A stretch of 63,193 bases of DNA from Bacillus canaveralius. Lineage in GTDB: Bacteria; Bacillota; Bacilli; Bacillales; Cytobacillaceae. The number at the start of each line of letters is the position of its first letter. Positions within the stretch are counted from its first letter, which is position 1. The notes under the pieces were generated by a model. That model did no database searches, was not told the DNA's origin, and worked only from the letters and a program-made list of their open reading frames with translations. The stretch covers positions 1 through 63,193 of the forward strand of contig NZ_PGVA01000009.1 of assembly GCF_002860125.1 (NCBI RefSeq), given 5' to 3'. Below are positions 50,093 to 59,588 of the stretch, one piece after another. The position numbers were made by a program, and so were the translations under genes.

Positions 50093-50611
50093 TTAGACGA
50101 TTGAGTAAGTTTTATTGGATTGTGACGAGCGCTGGGTACCCCTCGCAAAAGCAGTAGTCCCCGTTCTTGCCAGTTCCTTGATTCCATATGGTTTGATCAG
50201 TTCAATAAACGCTTCGATTTTATCTGACTCGCCGGTTATTTGAATCACGACGCTGTCCTTGCTGACATCAATCACTGAAGCCCGAAACGGTTCAATCAGC
50301 GAGTAAATCTCCGTTCTTGTGTTCGCCGTTACGAGAACTTTAATGAGTGCCAGTTCCCGGGCAACGATATCCTGGTCGGTAATATCAGCTACTTTTATCA
50401 CGTCGATTTGTTTGTTCAGCTGTTTGGCGATTTGTTCAACAACCCTGTCGTTGTCCACATGTACAGCGCAGGTGATTCTCGATATCCCTTCCTGTTCCGA
50501 ATGCCCGACCGAAATACTTTCGATGTTGTAATTCCGCTTCGAAAAAAGGTTCGTAATTCGATTTAACACGCCTGGCCGGTTCAGAACAGTTAATGAGATT
50601 ATCCTTTTCAT
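50093..50611 (-). CDS. ilvH: Acetolactate synthase small (regulatory) subunit
   Basis: Confers valine feedback control on IlvB. The 172-residue protein has an N-terminal ACT domain ([29 protein letters not shown]) and the ALS_ss_C region. It overlaps the end of ilvB by four bases, fitting translation in step with its partner. Confidence 0.96.
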   Translation of the reverse strand: MKRIISLTVLNRPGVLNRITNLFSKRNYNIESISVGHSEQEGISRITCAVHVDNDRVVEQIAKQLNKQIDVIKVADITDQDIVARELALIKVLVTANTRTEIYSLIEPFRASVIDVSKDSVVIQITGESDKIEAFIELIKPYGIKELARTGTTAFARGTQRSSQSNKTYSIV

Positions 50612-52323
50612 TGTTTAACACCTACCATCTCATTAATTCCTTTCCCCGGTGCAATCATCGGATATACATTTTCATCCGGCTCAACCCTGAAATCGAGTAA
50701 AACGGGTTCCCTGTCATGTAAAACTTGATTTAAGATCACATCGGCTTCTTCCGGGGAAGTAATCTCATAACCTTTTATTCCATAAGCTTCTGCCAGTTTT
50801 ACGAACGATGGCTGCATCGAGAACTTGCTGTGCGAAAAGCGGGACTCGTAAAAGATTTCCTGCCATTGTCTTACCATGCCGAGCGCCCGGTTGTTGAGAA
50901 TCACGATTTTTACCGGAAGCTCCATTTCAGCAATAACAGCCAGTTCCTGGGTCGACATTTGAAAGCCGCCATCGCCGAGAATCGCCAGCACACATGCACC
51001 CTGATCGGCCAGCTGTGCGCCGATGCTGGCCGGAAGCCCGAAGCCCATCGTGCCTAGCCCCCCTGAAGTCACCCATCGATCAGGGTTCTTAAACGGATAG
51101 TATTGGGCCGCCCACATTTGATGCTGGCCCACATCGGTCACGACAATCGCTTCGCCGTTTGTCTTTTCATACAGCATCTCGATTACTTTTTGCGGTTTTA
51201 AGCCCGAACCAGTTTCATAATGAAAAGGATGCTTTTGTTTCCATGAATCGAGGGTGTCCAGCCACTCCTTATGTTCAGGTTGTTTTCCTTCCTGTCCGAC
51301 CATTTGCTCTAAAGCTTGTTTAGCATCGGCTACAACCGGAATTTGTGTCGGGATATTTTTACCAATTTCAGCAGGATCGATATCGATATGGGCTACGGTT
51401 GCTTTTGGGGCAAAGTGCCGTAAATTCCCGGTCAGCCTGTCATCAAACCTCGCACCAATGTTGATCAGGAGGTCGCATTCGTATAAAGCCATGTTTGCCG
51501 TATAACAGCCATGCATCCCAGCCATGCCGAGAGATAGTCGATGGTCGGCCGGAAATCCGCCGAGCCCGAGCAGTGTATGAACAACGGGAAGCTGCTGTTG
51601 CTCGGCGTATCGCATTAATTCATCGGATGCGCCTGCGTGTAAGACACCTGCTCCAGCCAGAATGACGGGACGTTTCGCCCTGCTGACGACCTCAGTCAAT
51701 TTTCTGATTTGCAAAAAGTTCGGCTGCAAATTCGGCTGATAGCCAGGCAGCTCAATTTCCTGTTCTTCCGGAGGCACGGCCGCCATTGCCGCCATATCCT
51801 TCGGAACATCGATCAATACCGGACCTGGCCGGCCGCTGCTTGCAATGTAGAAGGCTTCTTTGACGATACGAGGAATATCTTCAATGTTGCGGACCTGGTA
51901 ATTGTACTTCGTAATCGGGGTTGTAATCCCAAGAATATCCGCTTCCTGGAAAGCATCTGTCCCAATTACTCCTGTCGCCACCTGGCCCGTGAATACGACT
52001 AGCGGGAGCGAATCCATCAGGGCGTCAGCAAGCCCTGTCACAATGTTTGTCGCTCCAGGGCCCGAAGTGGCAATCACGACTCCAGGTTTCCCGGTAATTC
52101 TTGCATATCCTTCTGCCGCATGAATTCCGCCTTGTTCATGCCTTGGCAGCACATGCATGATTTTTGAATCATAGAGCTTGTCGTAAATCGGCAAAACAGC
52201 TCCGCCGGGATAGCCGAAAATGACTTCAACGTTTTCTTTTTCCAATGATTCAAGCAATAGCTCTGCACCGCTAATCGCTTTCTGTTCAGCCTTTTTTTCC
52301 TTAAAGGCAGCTTCCTGCAACAT
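50608..52323 (-). CDS. ilvB: Acetolactate synthase large (catalytic) subunit
   Basis: TPP enzyme joining two pyruvates, or pyruvate with 2-ketobutyrate, first common step for branched-chain amino acids. 571 residues from ATG 52323, preceded by GGAGGAGG; a long upstream frame runs through the T-box leader and is not coding. The TPP glutamate is in [14 protein letters not shown], the TPP/Mg motif is [12 protein letters not shown]...LNN, and the FAD region is in the middle. First gene after the leucine T-box. Confidence 0.96.
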   Translation of the reverse strand: MLQEAAFKEKKAEQKAISGAELLLESLEKENVEVIFGYPGGAVLPIYDKLYDSKIMHVLPRHEQGGIHAAEGYARITGKPGVVIATSGPGATNIVTGLADALMDSLPLVVFTGQVATGVIGTDAFQEADILGITTPITKYNYQVRNIEDIPRIVKEAFYIASSGRPGPVLIDVPKDMAAMAAVPPEEQEIELPGYQPNLQPNFLQIRKLTEVVSRAKRPVILAGAGVLHAGASDELMRYAEQQQLPVVHTLLGLGGFPADHRLSLGMAGMHGCYTANMALYECDLLINIGARFDDRLTGNLRHFAPKATVAHIDIDPAEIGKNIPTQIPVVADAKQALEQMVGQEGKQPEHKEWLDTLDSWKQKHPFHYETGSGLKPQKVIEMLYEKTNGEAIVVTDVGQHQMWAAQYYPFKNPDRWVTSGGLGTMGFGLPASIGAQLADQGACVLAILGDGGFQMSTQELAVIAEMELPVKIVILNNRALGMVRQWQEIFYESRFSHSKFSMQPSFVKLAEAYGIKGYEITSPEEADVILNQVLHDREPVLLDFRVEPDENVYPMIAPGKGINEMVGVKQ

Positions 52324-52390
52324 TGATTGTTGACCTCCTCCAACTTGTAAAGTAACCTTCAAACGCTGATCAGCGTCCATTTTTTTCAAA

Positions 52391-52700
52391 AAGAAAAAGC
52401 CTTCCCACCCCAAAAGTTGCCTAAATTGTTTAGACAAAGGGATGAAAAGGCTTTGTTAACCTGTTCCACGGTACCACCCTTGTTCACGCAGAAACGCTTG
52501 CGTGCACTCGTGAACAGCGATCTTTCCGCTGTTCGATTTTGTAACGGGTGCTTTTGCACCCGATCGGCTCTACTTGAAATGACCGTTCAAGCCGATGCTC
52601 GGAGGTGAGTTCACTATATGCTGGTCTCGCCGGTTCTCAGCTTATCCGGCTCTCTGTAGATTCCGCTGCATATGGCTACTTATCCTCTTCTGCGCTTTTT
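52391..52700 (-). promoter_or_regulatory. T-box leader of ilvBHC-leuABCD, leucine specifier CUC
   Basis: On the minus strand the leader starts within a few bases of the ilvE stop (GCGCAGAAGAGGATAAGTAG). The specifier loop GUGAACUCACC has CUC (Leu) at 52607-52609. The T-box AAGGGUGGUACCGUG is at 52467-52481. The terminator AAAGCCTTTTCATCCC / GGGTGGGAAGGCTTT, with a T-run, lies at 52391-52456. Uncharged tRNA-Leu should allow read-through. Confidence 0.93.
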
Positions 52701-52706
52701 CGATAT

Positions 52707-53612
52707 TTAACTGACATGTGATGCTGTATTTTGCGAATAGACTTTTACGCCTTCAGAAACAACTCTTTCCCTGAACTTTTCAAGAAGCTTTTTCGTATGG
52801 ACACCAGGGGCACCATCGCCAATCACTCTGCCATCAACCTTGACGACCGCGATCACTTCTGCTGCCGTTCCAGTCAGGAACACTTCATCAGCTGTGTATA
52901 CATCATGCCGTGTGAACGGTTCTTCTTTCATTTCATAACCAAGTTCAACAGCAATGTCCATCACGGCGTTTCTTGTAATTCCTTCAAGCGCCCCGATATA
53001 GCCGGGCGGTGTATAGAACTTGTTGTCCTTGATAATAAAAACATTATCTGCTGAACCTTCAGCCACATAACCCTGGTCATTCAGCATCAGCGCTTCACTA
53101 ACATTGGCCAGATGGGCTTCGATTCTGACAAGCACATTGTTTAAGTAGTTTAACGATTTTACTTTCGGGCTTAACACATCAGGACGATTTCTTCGTGTTG
53201 CCACAGTGACAATTTCAAGCCCTGTTTCATAAAGCTCTTTCGGAAAAATCGCGAGCGGCTCGACGATAACAACGACATTGGCCTGTTTACATTTGAAAGG
53301 ATCAAGCCCGAGGTCGCCGACTCCCCTTGAAACAACAACTCTTATATAGGCGTTTTCATAGTGATTCTTCTCAACGGTTTGGACAATTACCTTCGTAAAC
53401 TCTTCCGCTGTAAATGGAATTTCCAGCATAATCGATTTAGCTGATCGGTACAGGCGGTCCATATGTTCCTTCATTCGAAAAATATTGCCGCTGTAAACAC
53501 GAATCCCTTCAAAAATGCCATCGCCGTATAAAAAACCATGATCATAAACGGATACTTTTGCGTTTTCTTTCGTTACGTATTCTCCGTTTAAAAAAATCCA
53601 TTGTTCGGACAC
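52707..53612 (-). CDS. ilvE: Branched-chain amino acid aminotransferase
   Basis: PLP class IV transaminase for the last step of valine, leucine and isoleucine synthesis. 301 residues from GTG 53612 (SEQWIFLNGEYVTKENAKVS), which has TGGAGGTG upstream; upstream open frame is not coding. The PLP lysine is in SPKVKSLNYLNNVL, and the family motif is YGDGIFEGIRVY. Placed ahead of the ilv-leu T-box with its own upstream control region. Confidence 0.95.
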   Translation of the reverse strand: MSEQWIFLNGEYVTKENAKVSVYDHGFLYGDGIFEGIRVYSGNIFRMKEHMDRLYRSAKSIMLEIPFTAEEFTKVIVQTVEKNHYENAYIRVVVSRGVGDLGLDPFKCKQANVVVIVEPLAIFPKELYETGLEIVTVATRRNRPDVLSPKVKSLNYLNNVLVRIEAHLANVSEALMLNDQGYVAEGSADNVFIIKDNKFYTPPGYIGALEGITRNAVMDIAVELGYEMKEEPFTRHDVYTADEVFLTGTAAEVIAVVKVDGRVIGDGAPGVHTKKLLEKFRERVVSEGVKVYSQNTASHVS

Positions 53613-54046
53613 AAAAGCGCACCTCCATACTGTAATCAACAAACGCTTTAAATCGGTAAACTTTTTGTTTAAAAAAGCTGTAGACCGGAAATGCTCTCCG
53701 TTCATAAACCATTTTTAATTTGCTGAAAAATTCTGTGTTTTTTTTATTTGAGGATTATCTTACGCCGATTTCAAGCGCTCGTCAAGACCATTTACATGAA
53801 TTATTAGATAATTTAGATTTATCTGATTTTATGTATCCGCTTACATTGTTGATAGATTCACATTTTCAGGACTCAAAAATTTTTTTATTTTTTTCATTTT
53901 TTTTGGTTAATAGGAACGTTAGAATTCGGGGGAAATTGCTAAGTTATATAATATGGAAGAAACGTGCAATTTATGTTAGATTTTCTAACGCAAAAGAAAC
54001 CGTTTTCAAAAAATCGTGGCAAACTCACCTTCAGTCTATCAACAAA
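53613..54046. other. ilvE upstream region
   Basis: About 430 AT-rich bases hold the ilvE ribosome binding site, a CodY-like box and probably the promoter. A plus-strand frame across it has no ribosome binding site and a composition typical of non-coding AT-rich DNA. I see no gene. Confidence 0.5.
53717..53731 (-). promoter_or_regulatory. CodY-like box upstream of ilvE
   Basis: ATTTTTCAGCAAATT on the minus strand matches the CodY consensus AATTTTCWGAAAATT at 13 of 15 positions, 105-119 bases before ilvE. ilv-leu genes are classical CodY targets. Confidence 0.6.
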
Positions 54047-54091
54047 ATAAAACCCGGTTCTGAACATGCGATTCGGAACCGGGTTTTATTG
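54047..54091. terminator. Strong terminator after the alcohol dehydrogenase gene
   Basis: AATAAAACCCGGTTC pairs with GGAACCGGGTTTTATT around a 14-base loop; usable in both directions. Confidence 0.85.
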
Positions 54092-54103
54092 CGATAACCA
54101 AGC

Positions 54104-55243
54104 TTAATGCGGCTTCAAAACAACCTTGATACACCCTTCAGTTCTTGTGTCAAAGACTTCATATCCGTGCTTGGCTTGATCGAGAGGAAGAACATGTGTA
54201 ACAACGTCTCCGGGATCAACCTTTCCTTCAGCAATCAAATTGTATAGAACAGGCATATATGGAATAACCGGCGCCTGTCCGGTTCTGATGTCGATGTTGC
54301 GCTGGAATATATCACCAAGCGGGAAACCGTTATACCGGCCGCCATAAGCACCTGTTATTTGAATGGTTCCTGCCTTGCGCACTGCCTGCGTCGCCATAAT
54401 CACACCATTAAGTGCTCCGCCCTGAAGCTTTAAACCAGTTGCCAGAAATTCCATCGGTGTCATCTTCCCGCTCATTCCTGAACAGTCGATGACGACATCT
54501 GCTCCGCCCTGGGTAATCTCCTTCAAATGGGTGCCAATGTTTTCTTCTTTTTCAAAATTTATGACTTCTACTTTATTGGTTCTTTTTGCATGCTCCAAAC
54601 GATAGTCGAGAAAGTCAACAGCGATAACCCTTTTCGCACCTTTAAGCCAGGCGAATTTTTGCGTAAGCAAGCCAACCGGGCCGCAACCGAGAACAATCAC
54701 GGTATCACCGGCTTTAACACCGGCATGATCAACACTCCAGTAAGCTGTCGACGCGGCATCGGCGAGCAACACTAATTTTTCATCGTCGACCTCGGAGTCC
54801 TCCGGTATTTTGAAAGGAGTGAAATTTCCATATGGTACCCGCATGTACTCAGCCTGTCCTCCGTCATAGCCGCCCATTGTTTCAGAATAGCCGAAATAGG
54901 CTCCCATGTCTCCGTGAGGGTTCGAGTTATCGCATTGGCTTGTGATATCGTGTTTACAATACCAGCATTCACCGCAGCTAACGTTAAACGGGATAATGAC
55001 CCGGTCCCCTTTTTTCAGTCTGGTTACCTCTGGACCCACTTCTTCGACCACTCCCATCGGTTCATGTCCAAAGATAAAGTCTGTAGGCATATTCGGTACC
55101 AAGCCGTGAATTAAATGCAAATCAGAGCCACAAATCGCTGATGCTGTAATTTTTACGATTATATCGTCTGCTTTCATAATAGCGGGATCATCGACATCTT
55201 GGACGCTGACATTTTTAATGCCTTGATACGTAACGGCTTTCAT
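54104..55243 (-). CDS. Zinc-dependent alcohol dehydrogenase, AdhB-like
   Basis: 379-residue medium-chain dehydrogenase. The catalytic zinc site is CGSDLH and GHEPMG, the structural zinc lobe CGECWYCKHDITSQC, and the NAD motif VLGCGPVGLL. It resembles the glutathione-independent formaldehyde/threonine dehydrogenase subgroup and B. subtilis AdhB. Upstream are two small spore-coat-like genes, the same company AdhB keeps in B. subtilis (yraF, yraG), so expression in the mother cell during sporulation is likely. Substrate unknown. Confidence 0.85.
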   Translation of the reverse strand: MKAVTYQGIKNVSVQDVDDPAIMKADDIIVKITASAICGSDLHLIHGLVPNMPTDFIFGHEPMGVVEEVGPEVTRLKKGDRVIIPFNVSCGECWYCKHDITSQCDNSNPHGDMGAYFGYSETMGGYDGGQAEYMRVPYGNFTPFKIPEDSEVDDEKLVLLADAASTAYWSVDHAGVKAGDTVIVLGCGPVGLLTQKFAWLKGAKRVIAVDFLDYRLEHAKRTNKVEVINFEKEENIGTHLKEITQGGADVVIDCSGMSGKMTPMEFLATGLKLQGGALNGVIMATQAVRKAGTIQITGAYGGRYNGFPLGDIFQRNIDIRTGQAPVIPYMPVLYNLIAEGKVDPGDVVTHVLPLDQAKHGYEVFDTRTEGCIKVVLKPH

Positions 55244-55261
55244 TGTTCATTTCTCCTCCAT

Positions 55262-55621
55262 TCATTTATTCGGCGTAGCAAACATTCCGAGCCGGTCTGT
55301 ATCATTCGGGAAGAGCGTCATGCCAGCAATTTGGACCGCGGTCTCAGCAGATATCAGATCCAATGGAATTTGTTCATTTATATCATAAGGATGGAGCCAC
55401 CCTTTATTCATCATCAATTCGGATATCTCACCGTGCAGATCAATCGCTGCTTCCATTTGCTTGTGTAAAGTTGTTCTCAGTTCCGGGCTTGCCGTTTCTG
55501 TGATCGCATACCCATAATTCCTCACTCCATTTTTAACGGCCAGCAAAAAATCCAGTGCAATCGCTGAATCAGCAAGATTGGGCATTCCTTCAGCGTTGCG
55601 CGGATCTAAGTAATCTTTCAT
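55262..55621 (-). CDS. CotF-family spore coat protein (YraF-like)
   Basis: 119-residue helical protein of the CotF type: SAIALDFLLAVKNGVRNYGY, AITETASPELRTTLHKQMEA, LHGEISELMMNKGWLHPYD. CotF-like proteins contain a ferritin-like bundle and are spore coat parts. 18 bases before the dehydrogenase gene and 17 after the smaller companion. Confidence 0.8.
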   Translation of the reverse strand: MKDYLDPRNAEGMPNLADSAIALDFLLAVKNGVRNYGYAITETASPELRTTLHKQMEAAIDLHGEISELMMNKGWLHPYDINEQIPLDLISAETAVQIAGMTLFPNDTDRLGMFATPNK

Positions 55622-55638
55622 TCTTTCTCACCACCAAT

Positions 55639-55845
55639 TTAGTTTAATTTTGCTTGCTGGTAAAAATTGAGCAGTTCATTGACATCTTGAATCGATTGTT
55701 GCACGTCTTTTTCCAACAGCTGCTTTAGATCATTATCAAAGCAGACACCTTGCATCAATTTCGATCTAAGCAAGCACACCGTTTTAAAGTTGAGGATTTC
55801 ATGTGTTTCCATCGTTTCATGCCACGCCAGTTCTTGTGATTCCAT
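55639..55845 (-). CDS. Small spore-coat-associated protein (YraG/YraE-like)
   Basis: 68 residues from ATG 55845 (MESQELAWHETMETHEIL), with AGGAGGTG seven bases upstream. Mostly helical, with a WHETMETHE motif and one pair of leucine-rich helices (LKQLLEKDVQQSIQDVNELL). First gene of the three-gene unit with the CotF-like and dehydrogenase genes. An upstream open frame of 22 codons includes the ribosome binding site and is rejected. Confidence 0.75.
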   Translation of the reverse strand: MESQELAWHETMETHEILNFKTVCLLRSKLMQGVCFDNDLKQLLEKDVQQSIQDVNELLNFYQQAKLN

Positions 55846-55983
55846 CTGGTCACCTCCTGTTTTTTGTATAACAAAGGTATTTTTCTCCCAGTTACCCCAG
55901 TTTATTCGCATGAATCATTAAAGAAGTTTATTGAGAAAAAAGCCTTCTGTAGTTGTTTTGATCAACAGGAGGCGAAGCAATAA

Positions 55984-56042
55984 AAAAAGCGTGCAATATC
56001 AACGGTTTTTTGGAATAAACCGCAATATTGCACGCTTTCTCT
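55984..56042 (-). terminator. Long-stem terminator after tRNA-Arg
   Basis: On the minus strand AAAGCGTGCAATATTG pairs with GATATTGCACGCTTT, with an inner GGTTT/AAACC stem, followed by seven Ts. Confidence 0.85.
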
Positions 56043-56050
56043 TAACATAG

Positions 56051-56124
<74 letters not shown>

Positions 56125-56251
56125 ATGATATTCTTTTTTAAAGACAAACTTTATTATATTAGCCAAATAATAAAATGTCAATACGATTAACAATATTTCT
56201 CGTCATTCTTATGGGAGAAAAAAGAACTTTCTCTCCCATATTATAGAATAG

Positions 56252-56776
56252 TTACTTGAGTTTTGGAAGAGCAAATGACTGTTCCAGCCCGGTAAGCTCG
56301 CCTTTATCAATATCAAAAGTACGCAAAATCAACTCTTTTTCAGATAGTTCGAGGATAACATATGTTTTTTCGAGACGCTGTCTCGGCAGCAGTATGCTTC
56401 CCGGATTGATGAAAAGTATACCATCAATCATTTCCGCACCAAGAACATGGGAATGCCCGAAGCAAACGATATCGGCGTTTAATTCCCTGGCCCGATAATG
56501 CAGGTTCATAAGTGTTGATTTTACGGAATAAAGATGTCCATGTGTCACGAAAAGTCTTTGTCCGTCGATTTCTTCGACGAGCTCATCAGGAAGCTTTTGA
56601 CCATAATCACAATTTCCCCTTACGACGGAGAAACCGGACAATGCACTGTGATCAGCAGCAAGCTCCGAATCGCCGCAATGGAGCATCACGTCAACTTCGC
56701 TGCGATGCTTTTCCTTAAGCCTCTCCAATACTTCGGATGAGCCGTGACTGTCACTCACAATTAACGCTCTCTTCAT
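56252..56776 (-). CDS. ysnB: Metallophosphoesterase YsnB (YfcE/MJ0936 family)
   Basis: 174-residue calcineurin-like phosphodiesterase: SDSHGS, HCGDSE, VRGNCD, THGH and FGHSH give the full set of metal-binding residues. Substrate in the cell unknown; relatives hydrolyse phosphodiesters with Mn. Start overlaps the rdgB stop by four bases. Confidence 0.93.
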   Translation of the reverse strand: MKRALIVSDSHGSSEVLERLKEKHRSEVDVMLHCGDSELAADHSALSGFSVVRGNCDYGQKLPDELVEEIDGQRLFVTHGHLYSVKSTLMNLHYRARELNADIVCFGHSHVLGAEMIDGILFINPGSILLPRQRLEKTYVILELSEKELILRTFDIDKGELTGLEQSFALPKLK

Positions 56777-57384
56777 GCCCGCTCATCCTCTACCGAAAAT
56801 GTTGCAAGCATTTCGCCCAACTTTTGCAGGGCTCTGGCGCGGTGGCTGATCTGATTCTTTTCTTCAGGTTCGAGCTCCGCCATTGCCTTGTTTTTTTCTT
56901 TTACAAAAAAGATCGGGTCATACCCAAAGCCGTTCGTCCCGGTTCGTTCAAAAAGGATCAACCCGTCACATGTACCTGAAACCGTTTCGGTCGGGTGCCC
57001 CGGTCTCGCAACTGCAAGCGCGCAGTAAAATCTGGCGGTCCGGCCTTCTTCTTTAATCCCTGATAATTCGGCTAAAACTTTGTCAATATTGGCATCGTCA
57101 TTTTTTTCCTCACCCGCATACCTTGCCGAAAAAATACCCGGCTTTCCACCAAGGGCATCGACAATCAGCCCTGAATCATCAGCAATCACCATTTTCCCCA
57201 ATGCCTTTGCTACAGACTCGGCCTTTAACACGGCATTTTCAGCAAAAGTTGCCCCCGTTTCCTCGATCTCCGCGATTTCCGGGTAGTCATGAAGTGTCCT
57301 TACGACATACCCATGGGGGCCAAATAAATTTTCAAACTCTTTCGCCTTGCCACGATTTTTTGTTGCAATGATTACTTCTTTCAT
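56773..57384 (-). CDS. rdgB: dITP/XTP pyrophosphatase (RdgB/HAM1, YsnA)
   Basis: Removes non-canonical purine triphosphates (dITP, XTP) from the pool. The 203-residue protein has the start [17 protein letters not shown], the metal site [32 protein letters not shown] and [12 protein letters not shown]. Three bases after rph. Confidence 0.96.
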   Translation of the reverse strand: MKEVIIATKNRGKAKEFENLFGPHGYVVRTLHDYPEIAEIEETGATFAENAVLKAESVAKALGKMVIADDSGLIVDALGGKPGIFSARYAGEEKNDDANIDKVLAELSGIKEEGRTARFYCALAVARPGHPTETVSGTCDGLILFERTGTNGFGYDPIFFVKEKNKAMAELEPEEKNQISHRARALQKLGEMLATFSVEDERA

Positions 57385-57387
57385 AAT

Positions 57388-58155
57388 TTATTTCTCCTCT
57401 TTTTCCACGCTGCTGCCCTTGATAAGCGCTGCTATCTCATCACCAAGAGCTTCCTTTTGATATTCAAACAACTCCAGTAACCCTTCCTGGGCTACCTTAA
57501 TCAGTTCCTGAAGCTGGTCATATGAAAAAGTCGATTCCTCACCTGTTCCTTGCAGCTCAACAAATTCGCCATTGCCAGTCATGACTATATTCATATCTAC
57601 TTCCGCATTTGAATCCTCGGCATAATTCAAATCAAGAACGGCCTGTTTATCGCTTAAAATACCAACACTTGTGGCGGCCAAAAAGTTACTGACCGGAAAG
57701 GTTTTAATGGACTTTTTTTCATACAGCTTGTGGAGGGCAATCGCCATTGCCACAAAAGCCCCGGTAATCGAAGCAGTTCTAGTTCCGCCATCTGCCTGGA
57801 TGACATCGCAGTCGATCCACACCGTTCGTTCTCCGATCGCGTCAAGCGTTACGACCGATCTCAACGCCCGGCCAATTAAACGCTGGATTTCCATCGTCCG
57901 CCCGCTTACTTTCCCTTTTGAGGACTCCCTTATATTCCTTTGCTCCGTTGCCCTAGGAAGCATCGCATATTCCGCCGTAATCCAGCCTTTGCCTTCTCCA
58001 CGCATAAACGGCGGCACCCTGTCCTCAATCGTTGCGGCACAGATAACCTTTGTATCTCCCACAGAAATGAGAACCGATCCTTCCGGCTGCTTAATATAAT
58101 TCGTTTCGATATGTACAGGCCTTAATTGATTTCGTTCGCGTCCATCCACACGCAT
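57388..58155 (-). CDS. rph: Ribonuclease PH
   Basis: Phosphorolytic 3' exoribonuclease for tRNA 3' trimming. The 255-residue protein has [40 protein letters not shown] and the [18 protein letters not shown] phosphate/active-site region. First gene of rph-rdgB-ysnB. Confidence 0.96.
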   Translation of the reverse strand: MRVDGRERNQLRPVHIETNYIKQPEGSVLISVGDTKVICAATIEDRVPPFMRGEGKGWITAEYAMLPRATEQRNIRESSKGKVSGRTMEIQRLIGRALRSVVTLDAIGERTVWIDCDVIQADGGTRTASITGAFVAMAIALHKLYEKKSIKTFPVSNFLAATSVGILSDKQAVLDLNYAEDSNAEVDMNIVMTGNGEFVELQGTGEESTFSYDQLQELIKVAQEGLLELFEYQKEALGDEIAALIKGSSVEKEEK

Positions 58156-58214
58156 TCTCTGTTCCTCCTTTTGTTTTCCGCAGTTACTAGGGAATCGACA
58201 GTTATGTAGTGATT

Positions 58215-58262
58215 ATCATTCATTATAACAATAAAGAAGAGGCGGCAAAAATTGGCGGCCTC
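58215..58262 (-). promoter_or_regulatory. Hairpin after gerM and probable rph promoter
   Basis: AGAGGC pairs with GCCTCT around the CGCCAATTTTTGCC segment on the minus strand, a likely gerM terminator with weak T-run. Immediately downstream TTTGCC and TATAAT (58227-58222), 16 bases apart, can form the rph promoter about 60 bases before its start. Confidence 0.45.
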
Positions 58263-58299
58263 TGGCTTATTCTTTATATAGTATATCAAAAAATTTTTT

Positions 58300-59376
58300 T
58301 TAAAAACTACCTGTGTTGACTTTTTCAGGACGGGTAACGGGTTCTGAAAGCTCTTCACCCTTATCATTGACAACGCCGGCTTCGCCATTCACCGTCACCG
58401 AAACGCTTTCTATCCCTTTTTGTTCGGTTAAAGACAGGACAAGAGCATTCAATAAATGCTGGGAAACGATTTTCTCTTCAGCACTTCCATAGACAGATTC
58501 ATTGAAGTTTAACGTTACTGTTCTATCTTCAATCTTCGGCGCATCAAGCAGCTCTATATCGGGATCAAAATCAGAAAGCAGATTGGAGCTATAGCTAGGT
58601 CCCTTCACTAATTCATTCACAGCTGCTTCAACATTGTTGCCCACTTCATTTGAAACCCGGCGCGTTACAGGTACATAATAATACGCTCCTTCTTCACCAC
58701 CAAGATAATAAACGGTGACAGCCTTAGTGTCTGCCGGATCGATCATTTCTGCTGTATCAAGATTGATTCCGTTCGCCCGGCTCAGTTCTTCGCCGATCGG
58801 AGTGCCGTTTACAGGCATTTCCTTCAATTCGTTCCCATTCATCTGCAGCTTGACCTTTTGGACGGAATCAAACTGTGTTAGCGTCCATGTAATGGCCTGG
58901 AGGATTTTAGGTTCGTCTTCAGCCTTATATTCCTGGAATTCCTTTGAAAAATTTACGGTAGCAACGCCGTCTTTTATATTGACTGAAACCGTCGTATCTG
59001 CAGGTAAAACTGCCCTGAATCCTTTAGGAAGAACTGCTGTTACTGGGCCGCCTTCGACAAGATACTCAAGCGCCTGTTTGGCGACTCCTTCGGCTTTTGG
59101 CAAATCGAGTGTCTGTGCGGTAACATAGCCTTTTTCATCGATTAAGTACAACTCTGTCGGGACGGTCGTTTCTGCAGCGTCCTTATCTCCGGCCATTTTC
59201 TCTGTTTGATCACCTGTTTCTGCTGATTCATCTGTTTCTGTTTCTGCCTCCTCCCCGTACGTTGCTTCTTGAGGCGGATCAATCTTCTCCTCTCCGCCAA
59301 ACAATCCGCAGCCGGACAAAAACACGGATGACATAAATATGGCCGAAACAAAAGTTGTTTTTTTATGTTTAGACAT
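58300..59376 (-). CDS. gerM: Spore germination lipoprotein GerM
   Basis: 358-residue lipoprotein (lipobox VFLSGCGL). Two GerMN domains: about residues 85-195 (YLVEGGPVTAVLPKGFRAVL) and 225-330 (AVNELVKGPSYSSNLLSDFD), joined by an acidic N-terminal linker. In B. subtilis GerM is required for sporulation and germination and helps place the SpoIIIA-SpoIIQ channel. Confidence 0.92.
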   Translation of the reverse strand: MSKHKKTTFVSAIFMSSVFLSGCGLFGGEEKIDPPQEATYGEEAETETDESAETGDQTEKMAGDKDAAETTVPTELYLIDEKGYVTAQTLDLPKAEGVAKQALEYLVEGGPVTAVLPKGFRAVLPADTTVSVNIKDGVATVNFSKEFQEYKAEDEPKILQAITWTLTQFDSVQKVKLQMNGNELKEMPVNGTPIGEELSRANGINLDTAEMIDPADTKAVTVYYLGGEEGAYYYVPVTRRVSNEVGNNVEAAVNELVKGPSYSSNLLSDFDPDIELLDAPKIEDRTVTLNFNESVYGSAEEKIVSQHLLNALVLSLTEQKGIESVSVTVNGEAGVVNDKGEELSEPVTRPEKVNTGSF

Positions 59377-59509
59377 TTAAATCCCTCCTAAGACAGTTTG
59401 TACTAAAAGTATACGAGCCTCTTTTTAAATTAGACCGTCTTTTGGAAGAAAATTTGGCATACGCCAATCATGAACTCTTTTTTTGGGCAGGCAAGCTTGT
59501 TTCTATAGT

Positions 59510-59539
59510 AAAAAAAGGCACCCGATGGCACCTTTTTTC
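59510..59539 (-). terminator. Terminator after the radical SAM gene
   Basis: On the minus strand AAAAAGGTGCC pairs, with two G-U pairs, with GGTGCCTTTTTT around ATCG. Confidence 0.7.
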
Positions 59540-59588
59540 CTAATTTTGACCCGACTCCTTTGGCCGCCAAAACCGCTTTATCTTATCT

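Noticed and set aside
52324-52437. N-terminal extension of ilvB
   Set aside because: It would be translated from inside the T-box terminator; ribosome binding site favours 52323.
53720-54097. 125-codon plus-strand frame upstream of ilvE
   Set aside because: No ribosome binding site, very Phe/Ile/Lys-rich composition of AT-rich spacer, runs through the dehydrogenase terminator.
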